Counted from the first letter of the stretch, positions 17,908 to 28,219 are shown. The stretch: DNA of 64,000 bases from Reichenbachiella sp. 5M10 (GCF_002742335.1 NZ_MDGR01000007.1:2112501-2176500), one strand, 5' to 3'. Numbers and translations are program-made. The notes: generated from the sequence alone by a model not told the origin.

Positions 17908-18786
17908 TTATAATCTCGACTGCAATTCTGCCCGCAAGTCATCCAAATCCACCCCTGTCACTTTGAGGTAATGGTCTTTGATGGCTGTCAACTTTTCCAA
18001 TATCCATTCACGTCCTTGATTTCTGCTTTCGCAATCTGCGAGCACACAATTCTCTTCCATCTGAATGTAGGTCTCAAAAAAATTGGCATCAAAAACATAG
18101 AACGCTACAATCTCTGCAAAATCCTCGTTGACCGAGCTAGTCCCATAGGGAGAAACAAACCCACGTTGCAAGGCTTCCTCTTCGGTCACGTTAAACCATG
18201 AGCCTGCGCTTGAATAACCTGTCGGGGTGATTTTTTCAAAGCCCGTCGGCAACTTAAACTCTTGGTGCACAATATGTGCAAACTCATGGTAGGTCACTTG
18301 CAATTGCAGCTTGAGCCACTCCGGATCTGCCAAGTCATAGCCATTGACGTTGGTGTAGGTAATACGGGCCCCTGCATCCGCTGTACCCAAAGTCACGGTT
18401 CCGTCGTTGTTGTATATCAAACCACCCAAAAAAATCAGTTCGGCAGGTACATAACGCCTAAAAAAAATCTCGCCATTCTCTATGGCCAAATAGGGCTCAA
18501 TCCAATAGTACTCAACAAAATCCAACATTGGACGCACCAACTCTAGCTTCGGTGGTGTTACGTTTTGATTCGGATCCACATAGTTGTCGACATACTTGTA
18601 GCGCACAGCCATGTTATATTCTTCCGTGAATTGCTCATCGATGTATATGTCCAAGGCAGATACAGGTACATCTTCCTCTTTGACTGACTCGTTGAGCTCC
18701 TCTTCCTTGAGGCACGAACTGAGCAACACCACTCCTAAGAAACAAAAGCAGTAACTCCACCAGGTGATATTTCTTTTCATTCTCAT
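17908..18786 (-). CDS. Substrate import-associated zinc metallohydrolase lipoprotein (HExxH)
   Basis: The 292-residue product has a lipobox (LLSSC, Cys25) and a zinc-binding motif HEFAH (residues 167-171). Downstream acidic residues (DFAEIVAFYV) could provide the third ligand. This matches the lipoprotein family known to accompany SusC/SusD (TIGR04549 type). The start codon overlaps the SusD stop by 4 nt (ATGA), so translation is coupled. It probably cleaves a peptide or similar substrate at the outer membrane before or after uptake; the substrate is unknown. Confidence 0.87.
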   Translation of the reverse strand: MRMKRNITWWSYCFCFLGVVLLSSCLKEEELNESVKEEDVPVSALDIYIDEQFTEEYNMAVRYKYVDNYVDPNQNVTPPKLELVRPMLDFVEYYWIEPYLAIENGEIFFRRYVPAELIFLGGLIYNNDGTVTLGTADAGARITYTNVNGYDLADPEWLKLQLQVTYHEFAHIVHQEFKLPTGFEKITPTGYSSAGSWFNVTEEEALQRGFVSPYGTSSVNEDFAEIVAFYVFDANFFETYIQMEENCVLADCESRNQGREWILEKLTAIKDHYLKVTGVDLDDLRAELQSRL

Positions 18787-20276
18787 CGTGGATTATCTTC
18801 TAAACCTCCTACATCTTGTGCAGACTGGGGGATCTGCAGTACTTTGCGATCATCGTCAGCAGACAGGGTCGCCACCTGTCCAGAATCACCATAGGCATGC
18901 TGGACCGTCATACTATAGCGCTTGATGTCAAACCATCGCATGCCCAGTCCGACAAATTCCTTGCGTCGCTCCAGCAGCATGTAATTCAACAGAATGTCTT
19001 GATCCGTAAAACTCGGTTCGTTTTCTGCGCCATAGAATTGCCGCAGCAAATCCAAAGTCAACGTCACATCTGCAACCCCAGTATACCTGCGATCAGTCAA
19101 GATCTGCAAATCCGCCAAAGCAGCGTCCAATTTTCCATTGTAAATATTGGCTTCAATCCGATTGAACAATACTTCTTCCCCCTTGAACATCACCCCTATA
19201 TGGTAAGGGGTCCCTGTGTTAGAGTTCAAACTACTTCTCTCAAATAAACTTTCATAACGCACTGGAAACAAAGCATTTTGTCCCTTCACAAAAGCAGGAT
19301 TTTCACGTTCGTCTGTCGCTCCAAAAGGATTAGATGCATAGAGACTCCCGTAAAAATTGGACTCAATACCAAAGGCATAGTCGTTGCGCTGCATCAACGA
19401 AATTTTACGCATCAGCAGTAGGTTTGCCGACTCATCTGGAGAGGAATACAACTGCGGGTACCCTGTGATCGACGACTTGGAAGCACTGTACTCGTCCGAA
19501 GTAAAATCCCTCACATAAGCTTCTGGCGAACTCCCTAGCAATTCATTGCTATACTGCAAGCAGCGTATCATATCTCCCTTGTACAAGTAATATCGACTGG
19601 CAAAAGCCAAAGCAGCGTTGCGATTGAAATGGTATTTTCCTGAATTGTTGAAAAACGACTCATCGAGCTTTTCCAAGCCTTCTAACAAATCATCTTCTAC
19701 TTCCTTGTACACGCGAGAAACGGACACCCTGGAGTATTCTGCCAAAAATGTTGTCTCTGGTGTCTTGACATAAGGTATCCCTTCATCTGAAGATGCCGAA
19801 CTCCCATTGTAATGTTGCCCAAATAGATTGACCAACATAAAATGACCATACGCTCTCGTCAGCAGTGCTTCTGCTTCCACTGCATCACGCTTGGCTTCAT
19901 CTTCTTCTGACTCCATGGGCAAGTCATCCAACACAGCCAACACCTCGTTGGCATGAGCAATAGCCTTGTAAGTCTCATACCAGTAAAAGTCCGGTGTATC
20001 TTGCTCGTCCTGACCTGCTGTCACATCTTCCCACGCATACATCTGCTCGTGCGCAGGGCGTATGACTGTCCCTATCGTATAGGTAAAATCATCTGTCATC
20101 CAATCTGTAAACGCTGGACTAGCCACCGAGTACGCATTGGTCAACAATTGAGCCGCTTTATCCAAATCATTGAGTTCGACACGATTGTCTGGATTTTCAT
20201 CCAAAAAATCATTGCAGCCTAACGTCACTAACCCCAGTAGAACCATCCAACCATATCTCTTCATCGTCTTCTCCAT
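18783..20276 (-). CDS. SusD/RagB-family nutrient-binding lipoprotein
   Basis: The 497-residue protein has a lipobox (VTLGC, Cys21) followed by the SusD-type NDFLDENPDNRVEL. TPR-like helices follow, with RAYGHFMLVNLFGQHY at about 145-160 and a C-terminal ERRKEFVGLGMRWFDIKRY. In this family the protein caps the SusC barrel and captures substrate. It begins directly after the SusC stop codon. An alternative start is the ATG four codons later (MKRYGW). The presence of metallohydrolase and DUF4302 partners, and no glycoside hydrolase, argues against a classic polysaccharide locus. Confidence 0.92.
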   Translation of the reverse strand: MEKTMKRYGWMVLLGLVTLGCNDFLDENPDNRVELNDLDKAAQLLTNAYSVASPAFTDWMTDDFTYTIGTVIRPAHEQMYAWEDVTAGQDEQDTPDFYWYETYKAIAHANEVLAVLDDLPMESEEDEAKRDAVEAEALLTRAYGHFMLVNLFGQHYNGSSASSDEGIPYVKTPETTFLAEYSRVSVSRVYKEVEDDLLEGLEKLDESFFNNSGKYHFNRNAALAFASRYYLYKGDMIRCLQYSNELLGSSPEAYVRDFTSDEYSASKSSITGYPQLYSSPDESANLLLMRKISLMQRNDYAFGIESNFYGSLYASNPFGATDERENPAFVKGQNALFPVRYESLFERSSLNSNTGTPYHIGVMFKGEEVLFNRIEANIYNGKLDAALADLQILTDRRYTGVADVTLTLDLLRQFYGAENEPSFTDQDILLNYMLLERRKEFVGLGMRWFDIKRYSMTVQHAYGDSGQVATLSADDDRKVLQIPQSAQDVGGLEDNPR

Positions 20277-23200
20277 CTACAATCCTACGTTTAATGAAAA
20301 AGTAACCATTTTGGGCTGAGGCAAGGCCACCCCTCCACTACTAAAAAACTCAGGATCTTGTCCATTGAGTTTCGAATCAGAGTACAGCAAGGCCAAGTTC
20401 TGTCCTTCGATGCTGACACTGGCATTTCTCAATTTCACCTTCTCAATCCACGGTTGAGGGATGCGATAGGACAACCTCACACTCTTCAACCGCACATAAT
20501 CACCGTTGACCACCCGTACGTCACTCTGATTGTACAGCGAATAGGCCTGCACATCTGATCCAACCTGCACTTGGGCGTAGGTCAAAATCGTCGGTACATT
20601 GGTCACATTCTCATCTCCTGGTGTCACCCAGCGATCTTTAAGTTCTCCTGGCAAGGCGACAAAGTCGTTGTAAGAAGCCCTAAACCCATCATTGAGACGG
20701 ATTTTATAGTCAAACTTGTAGGTCACCAATATACCTAGACTGAGACCTTTGTAAGTGAAAGTATTTGAGAATCCTCCCCCACCTCTCGGCTCACTCGGAC
20801 CCTCGTACTGCAAAATGTTTGTCAAATTGTCTCGTTCCTGTAGATCGATCTCTGTGACAATCTCGTCATTCTCTCCGTAGAAGGTCGGTACTCCACTAGA
20901 AGATAACCCAGCAAATCTAGCCGAAAACAATCCCCGTCGAGGGCCTCCGAGTACTGCAGCACCATTCTGATCCAATGCATCTGCCAACCGAGGGCCATAG
21001 TCCATATTGGTGATGCGATCACGCGTATAGCCAATATTGAAGTTAGTACTCCAAATGAAATTATTGTAGTCTACATTTACGGTATTGAGCGTAAACTCAA
21101 TACCATTGGACTCCATATCCGCAAAGTTGCCAAACTTGAGAGACTCTCCTCCTATCCCACTAGTGAGCACTTGCCCTATCAGATCAAACGACTCCCTATG
21201 AAAATAATCTGCAGACATAGAAACCCGATGATTCCAAAGACCCATATCCATTCCTATGTTGAACTCATGCAATTTTTCCCAGGTCAAATCCTCATTGGTC
21301 AAATCCGCTATGTACAAGTACGGTTCGACATCTGTCGGTCGAATTGTGACGTCCGATTGCAGATTGAGGATGGCGCTAGCATCTGGAGGAAGATTCCCTG
21401 ACAAGCCATACGTTGCTCTAAATTTGAGCTCACTCAAAAAATCCATCCCTTGCATGAATCCCTCTTGATCTACGTTCCAAGCACCACTCACATTCCATGT
21501 AGGCAAATAACGTGACGACTGGCTCTTCCCCAGCTGATTGGACCCATCATATCTCACCGTAAAATTAGCGACATACTTGCCTTTGTATGAATACCCACCA
21601 TTGAGAAATGCCCCCACAAATCGATCATGAGATTCGTCTAAGGTATTCATGTCTATGTTTTGGAGGTTAAAGAACTCCACAATATTGGGATCTGTCACGA
21701 CCACTCCTCCACTCTCATAAATGATCCCCATGGCTGTCGAACTGCGTTCCACTCGATCAGAATACCTCACTTCTGCTCCAGTCAGGACGTTGATATTGTG
21801 ATCGAGACCAATCTTCTTGGACCAGTTGGCACTGAATCGTCCAAAAAAGCTCAGTAAATCACTCTGATCAAGATAGTTGAACCCTCCCTGCGGCAACACA
21901 ACTACTGGATTCAGGCCGGGGTTGTCAGGATCACGGTAGAGCAAATTGTTGGCATCCTGAAAAAACTGCGTCCCATCTGCACGGTATGCTTCGGCTTGGT
22001 TGGACCGCTCATGTACCGTATGATCTCGTGTCGTATTGGCATAGCGGAGTTGCACCACGCCATTGACCGAAAGGTTGTCCAAAGGCTTATAGTCAAAATT
22101 GGCTTGGGTAGACACATCAATCACATTGATGTCCATATAATTGTACTTGAGTTCTTCGAGTATATTGAATGGGGCATAATTTCTTCGAAAATACTCCAAA
22201 TCACCATTCTCATCGTGAGGTCTCATGGACCGGCTTGTGTTCAGTGCAAAACTCAACGGGTTGATATCAAAGTCACGACTATAGGTACCCGTAATCGGGT
22301 CAAACTCGCGATTTCTCGTCCCAGGTGCGTGCTGATCTCTGTAACTCCCAGTGAATTTGAACCCAATATTCAATTTTGGCGTGACATAGTAATTGTTGCG
22401 AGCGGTTGCGGTGAGTCGATTGACATTGTCGGCAATTGTCTGCCCTTGATCATTGAGATAACTCAGCGAATAGTAACTGGTCGACTTATCTGTCCCAGTC
22501 GTAAAACTCAAAGAGTGCTGCTGTTGCAACCCAAAATCATTGAAGAGTTCATCAAACCAATCTGTGTTTGCATTCTCATACTGATTCAAAAAGCTTTCGT
22601 TGAGTCCTCCTCCATCACCCCAGGGGATTTTCTTTTGATTGATGAGCACATACATCTTGCCCATTGCACCATAGCTCTGAGCTTTGGCTGCCGTAGTGAT
22701 ATCTATTAGTCCTTTGTTTTGCATCTCTCGATACACAGACATTTCCTCGGCAGAATTGAGCAAATTAAACTGACTATAGGTCGGACGAATCTTCACTGAA
22801 AAATTACCCGAATAATTTACTTTCAGAGCTCCTTCTTGTCCCTTTTTGGTAGTGATCACTACCACTCCATTGGCTGCACGAGCCCCATATATCGCTGTAG
22901 CTGAGGCGTCTTTGAGTATCTGATAAGATTGAATATCGTTGGGGTTGATATTGGCTATCGACGAACTAATCAGCGTGTTGGCGTTACCAGAAATAAAATC
23001 ATCGGTGCTCACCTCGGATAAGTCCTCGAGAATGACGCCATCTACCACATAGAGAGGCTGGTTGTTGCCATTGATTGATGAATTGCCACGAATTCGAATT
23101 TTGGGAGAAGTACCAAAAGTCCCCGAAACATTGTCTACAGTCACGCCGGCAACACGTCCCTCGAGCATTCGACTCGCATCTGAAACTCCAGTCATTTTGA

Positions 23201-23597
23201 TATCGGACATCTCCACGCGTGCAGCAGCTCCAGTAAAGAGCTTACGATCCACAACCTGAAATCCATTGACAACTACTTCGTCGAGCACCTCCGAATCTTC
23301 GAGCATCTTGATCACAAGTGTCGCATTGCTCGCCACAAACTGCTGAGTCTGCATCCCAAGCATACGCACGACAATGACATCTCCCTCCTCAGCCCGAAAG
23401 CGGAAGTTACCCTCCAAATCTGATATGGCTCCAATGGAAGAGTTTTGCACTTGAACAGACACGCCCAAAAGTGGCTGCCCCTTCTCATCCAGTACTTGAC
23501 CTTGAACTGTCACTGGAGTCTGTGCAAAAGAAAACATGCTGCTCAATAAAAACAGCATGAACCCAACATACTTTAAAATCAACCTATCCCCCTTCAA
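20277..23597 (-). CDS. SusC/RagA-family TonB-dependent outer-membrane transporter
   Basis: The 1106-residue protein has a signal peptide (to SFAQ), a carboxypeptidase-like domain at about 28-115 (VTVQGQVLDEKGQPLLGVSV), a TonB-box region and plug (RIRGNSSINGNNQPLYVVDG at about 168-190) and a 22-strand barrel ending in KMVTFSLNVGL. It imports its ligand with energy from TonB-ExbBD, working with the SusD lipoprotein encoded immediately downstream. It begins 16 nt after the small lipoprotein at 23614-24150, so five genes form one operon. No ECF sigma/anti-sigma pair or hybrid regulator adjoins it. Confidence 0.95.
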   Translation of the reverse strand: MKGDRLILKYVGFMLFLLSSMFSFAQTPVTVQGQVLDEKGQPLLGVSVQVQNSSIGAISDLEGNFRFRAEEGDVIVVRMLGMQTQQFVASNATLVIKMLEDSEVLDEVVVNGFQVVDRKLFTGAAARVEMSDIKMTGVSDASRMLEGRVAGVTVDNVSGTFGTSPKIRIRGNSSINGNNQPLYVVDGVILEDLSEVSTDDFISGNANTLISSSIANINPNDIQSYQILKDASATAIYGARAANGVVVITTKKGQEGALKVNYSGNFSVKIRPTYSQFNLLNSAEEMSVYREMQNKGLIDITTAAKAQSYGAMGKMYVLINQKKIPWGDGGGLNESFLNQYENANTDWFDELFNDFGLQQQHSLSFTTGTDKSTSYYSLSYLNDQGQTIADNVNRLTATARNNYYVTPKLNIGFKFTGSYRDQHAPGTRNREFDPITGTYSRDFDINPLSFALNTSRSMRPHDENGDLEYFRRNYAPFNILEELKYNYMDINVIDVSTQANFDYKPLDNLSVNGVVQLRYANTTRDHTVHERSNQAEAYRADGTQFFQDANNLLYRDPDNPGLNPVVVLPQGGFNYLDQSDLLSFFGRFSANWSKKIGLDHNINVLTGAEVRYSDRVERSSTAMGIIYESGGVVVTDPNIVEFFNLQNIDMNTLDESHDRFVGAFLNGGYSYKGKYVANFTVRYDGSNQLGKSQSSRYLPTWNVSGAWNVDQEGFMQGMDFLSELKFRATYGLSGNLPPDASAILNLQSDVTIRPTDVEPYLYIADLTNEDLTWEKLHEFNIGMDMGLWNHRVSMSADYFHRESFDLIGQVLTSGIGGESLKFGNFADMESNGIEFTLNTVNVDYNNFIWSTNFNIGYTRDRITNMDYGPRLADALDQNGAAVLGGPRRGLFSARFAGLSSSGVPTFYGENDEIVTEIDLQERDNLTNILQYEGPSEPRGGGGFSNTFTYKGLSLGILVTYKFDYKIRLNDGFRASYNDFVALPGELKDRWVTPGDENVTNVPTILTYAQVQVGSDVQAYSLYNQSDVRVVNGDYVRLKSVRLSYRIPQPWIEKVKLRNASVSIEGQNLALLYSDSKLNGQDPEFFSSGGVALPQPKMVTFSLNVGL

Positions 23598-23613
23598 TCA
23601 CTCAACAGTTATA

Positions 23614-24150
23614 CTATTCCTTATCGAAATACAAAGTCACATCCAAAGTAATCTGAACACCGTATTCATCCACAATCGCTTGGTATTCAGCTTGTGTAGT
23701 AATGGTATCCAATGCTGCATCCAACTCTGCGTCAGATATAGAACTAAAGGTAGCCGTTGTTTTGAGAATCATATCTCGTTCGGTGATGGGCTCCACCACA
23801 TCGAAATCTGTATCCAAACCAATTGCATCATCTGGGTCCAAGATCAACTCATCCTCCGTCAGTTCATAGGCTCCTTCATCTTCTACATCACCGCCATTGG
23901 TCAAGACAATTCCGTCTAGCTCTCTTTCAAAAGTCAAATCTTCGAAAAATCTAATCGCATATTCCGTCTCACCGTACAGTGTAGAGGATTCGCCTTCATT
24001 GTACTGATAGCCAGCTGGGGCGTTGGTATATTCTACATCATCAAGTACCCATGCCCCAATAATTGGGTCTGGCTCCTTTTCTTCTTCACTACACGACACC
24101 AATACAGCAATCACTCCAAGCAGTAAAAATTTATTCCATTGATTTTTCAT
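23614..24150 (-). CDS. Lipocalin-like lipoprotein leading the SusCD operon
   Basis: The 178-residue protein has a lipobox (AVLVSC) and then a lipocalin-like opening (DPIIGAWVLDDVEY) and beta strands rich in Asp/Glu (YELTEDELILDPDD). The family match is tentative. It is the first gene of the operon, 16 nt before SusC, and is probably displayed at the outer membrane as an accessory ligand-binding component. Confidence 0.7.
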   Translation of the reverse strand: MKNQWNKFLLLGVIAVLVSCSEEEKEPDPIIGAWVLDDVEYTNAPAGYQYNEGESSTLYGETEYAIRFFEDLTFERELDGIVLTNGGDVEDEGAYELTEDELILDPDDAIGLDTDFDVVEPITERDMILKTTATFSSISDAELDAALDTITTQAEYQAIVDEYGVQITLDVTLYFDKE

Positions 24151-24316
24151 AAACGAACAAGTAAATATTTCTAATGTGACCCAATCATGACTCGCTAAAA
24201 TTCCATCGCAGTTTCTCCTCTACAATCATTCGAATTATATAGCTTTATCGTCTTGTAAAATATATCCAAAAGCTACTTATTCAAATATTTTTTCAATTTT
24301 TAAACGGAAAAACTCT

Positions 24317-25018
24317 ATGAACGGCAGGATTAGCTCCATCATCATGACTTTAGTTTATCTATGCAGCTGTACAGCACTTCGCAACGAAAACAACGAAAGT
24401 TTTGAATACAGAACTGATTTGATATGGGTCAATAGCTACAAAATTCCTTGCGCCAGTGTAGGCAAAAGCGATTGCTTCTTGACACAAGTCTCCGAGATGA
24501 ACACTCCTTCAGAACAATGGAGACCGTTTTACAATGATATCAATAATTTTGACTTCACACCCGGCTACCTTTACTTGCTCAAAGTCCGAATAGACTTCAA
24601 AGACTCCATAGCAGCTAACGGAAATTTCTACAAATACACCCTCATGGAGGAAGTCTCTAAATCCAAAGATTACAGCCTCTGGCTGGACCAAAAATGGCGT
24701 TTTGTAACCATCGATAGCGACAACATCGCCATGAATCAAGAGGAAGATATTCCCACCCTACAATTCAACTCTACTGACTATGTCATATCTGGCACCACAG
24801 GCTGCAATAACTTTAGCGGCACCTTCAGACCTACCTATATCAATAAAATCAAAATAGGGCCAGTAGTCGCTACACGAAAGATGTGTCCCGATATGGCGCA
24901 TGATAACGCCATACTTAGCAACTTTCCCGAAGTATCAGAATATAGCATCCATGGTGACACGCTGCGTTTGCGCAACTCCAATGGCAAAAGCCTCATGACC
25001 TTGCTCCCGATAAAATAA
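24317..25018 (+). CDS. DUF4377-META (HslJ-like) domain lipoprotein
   Basis: The 233-residue protein has a lipobox-like VYLCSC near residue 18. A DUF4377-type domain follows at about 35-125 (VNSYKIPCASVGKSDCFLTQ and FTPGYLYLLKVRID). A META domain lies at about 145-230, with GTTGCNNFSG and ATRKMCPDM. META domains (HslJ) occur in stress-related periplasmic or outer-membrane proteins; DUF4377 often precedes them. It is divergent from the SusCD operon, so the 166-nt gap may hold both promoters. The function is unknown beyond envelope location. Confidence 0.8.
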   Translation: MNGRISSIIMTLVYLCSCTALRNENNESFEYRTDLIWVNSYKIPCASVGKSDCFLTQVSEMNTPSEQWRPFYNDINNFDFTPGYLYLLKVRIDFKDSIAANGNFYKYTLMEEVSKSKDYSLWLDQKWRFVTIDSDNIAMNQEEDIPTLQFNSTDYVISGTTGCNNFSGTFRPTYINKIKIGPVVATRKMCPDMAHDNAILSNFPEVSEYSIHGDTLRLRNSNGKSLMTLLPIK

Positions 25019-25160
25019 TCTACATAGCACCTCTCCAAAAGCTACTGATCAACGCAAACAGAGGTGATCACATGGTCATAAATAAGTTCACTTACTTCAT
25101 CAATCCATATCGATCCTCGGCACCTGTTCATTGAAAAAAACAACTCGTTGGTTGTAAAGA

Positions 25161-25192
25161 TTGGAGCAGCGAAAAAAAAGAGCATATTTTTG
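25161..25192 (+). promoter_or_regulatory. Bacteroidota-type promoter for the S41 protease gene
   Basis: TATTTTTG (25185-25192) fits the TAnnTTTG -7 element and a TTG at 25161-25163 lies 21 nt upstream as a -33 element. The predicted start near 25199 leaves a leader of about 29 nt before the ATG at 25228. Confidence 0.5.
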
Positions 25193-25227
25193 ACCCAAAC
25201 AGGATAAAAATACCGTAGACAAATCCA

Positions 25228-26772
25228 ATGATTGCAACAAACACAAAGACGAATACCACTCTCCCTTTTTTATTGTTTTTATGTATTACGCTTCTCTGTT
25301 CTTGTAGAGACGATGATGCTCTCAGTGGAGGATCAGATTTTGAATTGGAAGACGGCACTCGATTTGAAATGACGCTAGACTCCATTTTCCTCTATGCAGA
25401 ACAAATTTATTATTGGAACGAAGATTTGCCTAGTTATGAAGAGTTTGATCCGCGCAGCTATGGAACCGAAACAGAAGACTTGAGTAATCTTGAAAATGAA
25501 ATATTTGCACTGACACAGTATGCAATCAACCCCAACACGGGTCAATCCTATGAATTCGTATCAGACAACGCCTCGTATCCAAAGTATTCTTTTGTAGAAG
25601 AATCCTCTACCACTGCCAACCTCGCTGCACTAGCCGTCAACTACCTCAATGGCACAGATGACGACTATGGCTTCAGACTCACCTCTGTAGAGGCTGATGA
25701 CATACGTGTACGCTATGTGACCACTGGCTCTACTGCCTATCAGGCAGGGCTCAGACGTGGAGACCAATTGCTCCAAATAGATGGCCAGGAAGTACGTGCG
25801 GACTCTTACGCCGATATTGAACTTATCAATGGATCCTTCGATGAAAATGCATTTGCTCTCATGGTAAGAAAACCCAATGGAGATTCCTTGAGTGCTACAC
25901 TATACAAATCCAACTATGCCATCAACCCGGTATTCAAAGACACGGTACTTCAAACCACAACAGGTGCGATGGGCTACTTGGCCTACAACATGTTTTCGTC
26001 ACTTAGCAATTCTCAGAATGTACTTGACGAGGCTTTTGAAACATTTGCAAATGCCAATGTAAACTCCGTAATCTTGGATCTACGCTACAACGGTGGAGGA
26101 TACCTCGAGTCGGCCGATTACCTCATCAACAACCTCATCTCCTCAAGCTATGATGGACGCCCCATGTATACAGAACTATACAATGATTTGATGCAATCTG
26201 GCCAAGCAACCATCCTCGAAAATCAACTCTTGAAGAACACAGACGGAGAGCTCATCGAGTACAGGGGCCGTTATGCAAACTACAACGACATTGATTATTC
26301 CGAGGACAACAACAGTTATGATTTTGACAAAACGGGCCCAATCGAAAGCATCGAAAACGTATATGTAATCATCAGTGCTGCGACAGCATCTGCCAGCGAA
26401 CTCGTGATCAATGTACTCAAGCCCTATCTCAACGTGACATTGATCGGATCATCTTCCTACGGCAAACCCGTTGGTTTTTTTGGAATAGATGTCGACGAAT
26501 ACACATTCTACATGCCTAACTTCGAAACGCTCAATGCCAACGGAGAAGGAAGCTACTTCGATGGGTTCCAACCAGACTATGAAGTAACAGATGATGTCAC
26601 TCATGATTTTGGTGACAGTGAAGAATCCTGTATTGCGACGGCTATAGCGCTACAAACGGGATCAAACACTCCTATCGCTCGCCAACACCAGAATTATATT
26701 GAACTCAACCACTTGACCCCTAATCACGGATTCAAAGGAATGATCGAAACGAGAACTACACTTGCCCAATAG
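25228..26772 (+). CDS. S41-family (C-terminal processing) serine protease lipoprotein
   Basis: The 514-residue protein has a lipobox (TLLCSC, Cys26), a PDZ-like domain at about 145-225 (AYQAGLRRGDQLLQIDGQEV) and an S41 core (VILDLRYNGGGYLESADYL). The catalytic pair is Ser388 in TASASELVIN and Lys413 in YGKPVG. Their 25-residue spacing equals that of known Tsp/CtpA enzymes. It would degrade or process proteins in the periplasm or at the outer membrane. It appears to be transcribed alone. Confidence 0.9.
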   Translation: MIATNTKTNTTLPFLLFLCITLLCSCRDDDALSGGSDFELEDGTRFEMTLDSIFLYAEQIYYWNEDLPSYEEFDPRSYGTETEDLSNLENEIFALTQYAINPNTGQSYEFVSDNASYPKYSFVEESSTTANLAALAVNYLNGTDDDYGFRLTSVEADDIRVRYVTTGSTAYQAGLRRGDQLLQIDGQEVRADSYADIELINGSFDENAFALMVRKPNGDSLSATLYKSNYAINPVFKDTVLQTTTGAMGYLAYNMFSSLSNSQNVLDEAFETFANANVNSVILDLRYNGGGYLESADYLINNLISSSYDGRPMYTELYNDLMQSGQATILENQLLKNTDGELIEYRGRYANYNDIDYSEDNNSYDFDKTGPIESIENVYVIISAATASASELVINVLKPYLNVTLIGSSSYGKPVGFFGIDVDEYTFYMPNFETLNANGEGSYFDGFQPDYEVTDDVTHDFGDSEESCIATAIALQTGSNTPIARQHQNYIELNHLTPNHGFKGMIETRTTLAQ

Positions 26773-26787
26773 AGCCAAAAGAAATCA

Positions 26788-28134
26788 CTAGCCCTTTTTC
26801 CATTCGCCAGTCTTGTAGTAAATCCACGCTACGACTGCTGCTAGCAAGTTGGATACAGGGAAAGCCCACCATATCCCTTCGTAGCTCAAATCTGTCTTGT
26901 GGGACAATATAAAGGCCACTGGAAACCGAACAATCCACAAAGTAAAAACCGAAATCAACATGGATACTTTGGTCAGACCTACGCCATTGTACACACCATT
27001 GAGTACTTGCTGTACAGCGAGACACCCAAAACTTGGCGCCATGATCTTGATAAACACCGCTCCATCACGTATCACCTCAGGGTCATTGGGGATAAAAAAG
27101 GCTGTAAGTGGCTCGGCAAACAAGAACAACAATACACCTACAATCGTCAAGCCTACTCCAGCGATCAATGCACTGAGATTACCCACCCGCTCAGCACGAT
27201 CAACCTTACCTGCTCCAAAATTTTGCCCCACCAAGCTTGTCGTAGCAATAGAAAACCCCAGGGCGGGAACAATCACAAGACTAAGGATACGTGCGCCTAC
27301 ACCGTAAGCTGCCACGATACTGTTGCCATAACTGGTCACTAGCATCACCATCACAGTCATCCCCGCGGCACGGCTCGACTGATCCAAGCTGGACGGAATC
27401 CCCATCCCAAAAAGCCTTTTGGTCCATGCCAAATCAAATTTCATTTGAGAAAAATGAATGGTAATACCCCATCTGCCACGAAACAAAATCAATAGCCCAA
27501 TAACTGCCGACAACCCTTGAGTAGCTATGCTTGCAATCGCCGCTCCTGCCACCCCATAAGCAGGAATAGGTCCATAACCAAAGATGAATAAGGGGTCCAA
27601 TAAGAGGTTGAGCAAAACTGTGCCTAGTACGATGTACATGGGCATAATTACCTCCCCAATGCCTCGCATCAATGATTGAAACACAAAGAACATAAACAGG
27701 AAAATAAACCCCCACGAGGAAACTTGAAAATAGGTCACCGAGTCCTCAAACACCTCTGGCCCTGCACCCACCAGGTGCATCAACGGCCCTGCCAAATGAT
27801 ACCCCACGATAGCCAGTACAATAGAGATAAGAAAAATCACCATCACGGTCTGAGACGAACTATAGTTAACCATACGTTGGTCTCCCGCCCCTTTGTACTG
27901 AGACACGATCACTGTACCAGCCAGAGTCAGCCCTCCTCCCAGTGACAACACCAAAAATAAGATAGGAAAACTCAAACTAACACTTGCGACGGCATTGGCT
28001 CCCAACCTCCCCAACCAAAATGTATCAATCATCTGATACATCGTCTGGAGTATATTGGCCATGATAATAGGAAAAGATAAGCGCATCAATGATTTGAGAA
28101 TGCTACCTTCGGTGTGTTTGTTGTTGTTTTGCAC
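26788..28134 (-). CDS. MATE-family multidrug/cation antiporter
   Basis: The 448-residue membrane protein has 12 predicted TM helices in two related halves. The N-terminal MATE signature is MANILQTMYQMIDTFWLGRL, followed by SLSFPILFLVLSLGGGLTLA. The second half has GMGIPSSLDQSSRAAGMTVM and LVGQNFGAGKVDRAERV. It exports drugs or metabolites using a Na+ or H+ gradient; the substrate is not predictable. It follows the small membrane protein gene (28220-28507) on the same strand. Confidence 0.92.
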   Translation of the reverse strand: MQNNNKHTEGSILKSLMRLSFPIIMANILQTMYQMIDTFWLGRLGANAVASVSLSFPILFLVLSLGGGLTLAGTVIVSQYKGAGDQRMVNYSSSQTVMVIFLISIVLAIVGYHLAGPLMHLVGAGPEVFEDSVTYFQVSSWGFIFLFMFFVFQSLMRGIGEVIMPMYIVLGTVLLNLLLDPLFIFGYGPIPAYGVAGAAIASIATQGLSAVIGLLILFRGRWGITIHFSQMKFDLAWTKRLFGMGIPSSLDQSSRAAGMTVMVMLVTSYGNSIVAAYGVGARILSLVIVPALGFSIATTSLVGQNFGAGKVDRAERVGNLSALIAGVGLTIVGVLLFLFAEPLTAFFIPNDPEVIRDGAVFIKIMAPSFGCLAVQQVLNGVYNGVGLTKVSMLISVFTLWIVRFPVAFILSHKTDLSYEGIWWAFPVSNLLAAVVAWIYYKTGEWKKG

Positions 28135-28219
28135 GCGCTAAAAATACAGCCCTCACCCGTGATCCCCCAACAATACAGTATTAAATTGCTGCAATCCGAG
28201 CGAGCTCTCTCTCCACCGC

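Noticed and set aside
21996-22709. Plus-strand open frame of 237 codons inside the SusC gene
   Set aside because: It lies wholly antisense to a clearly conserved SusC barrel; its composition is that of an antisense shadow.
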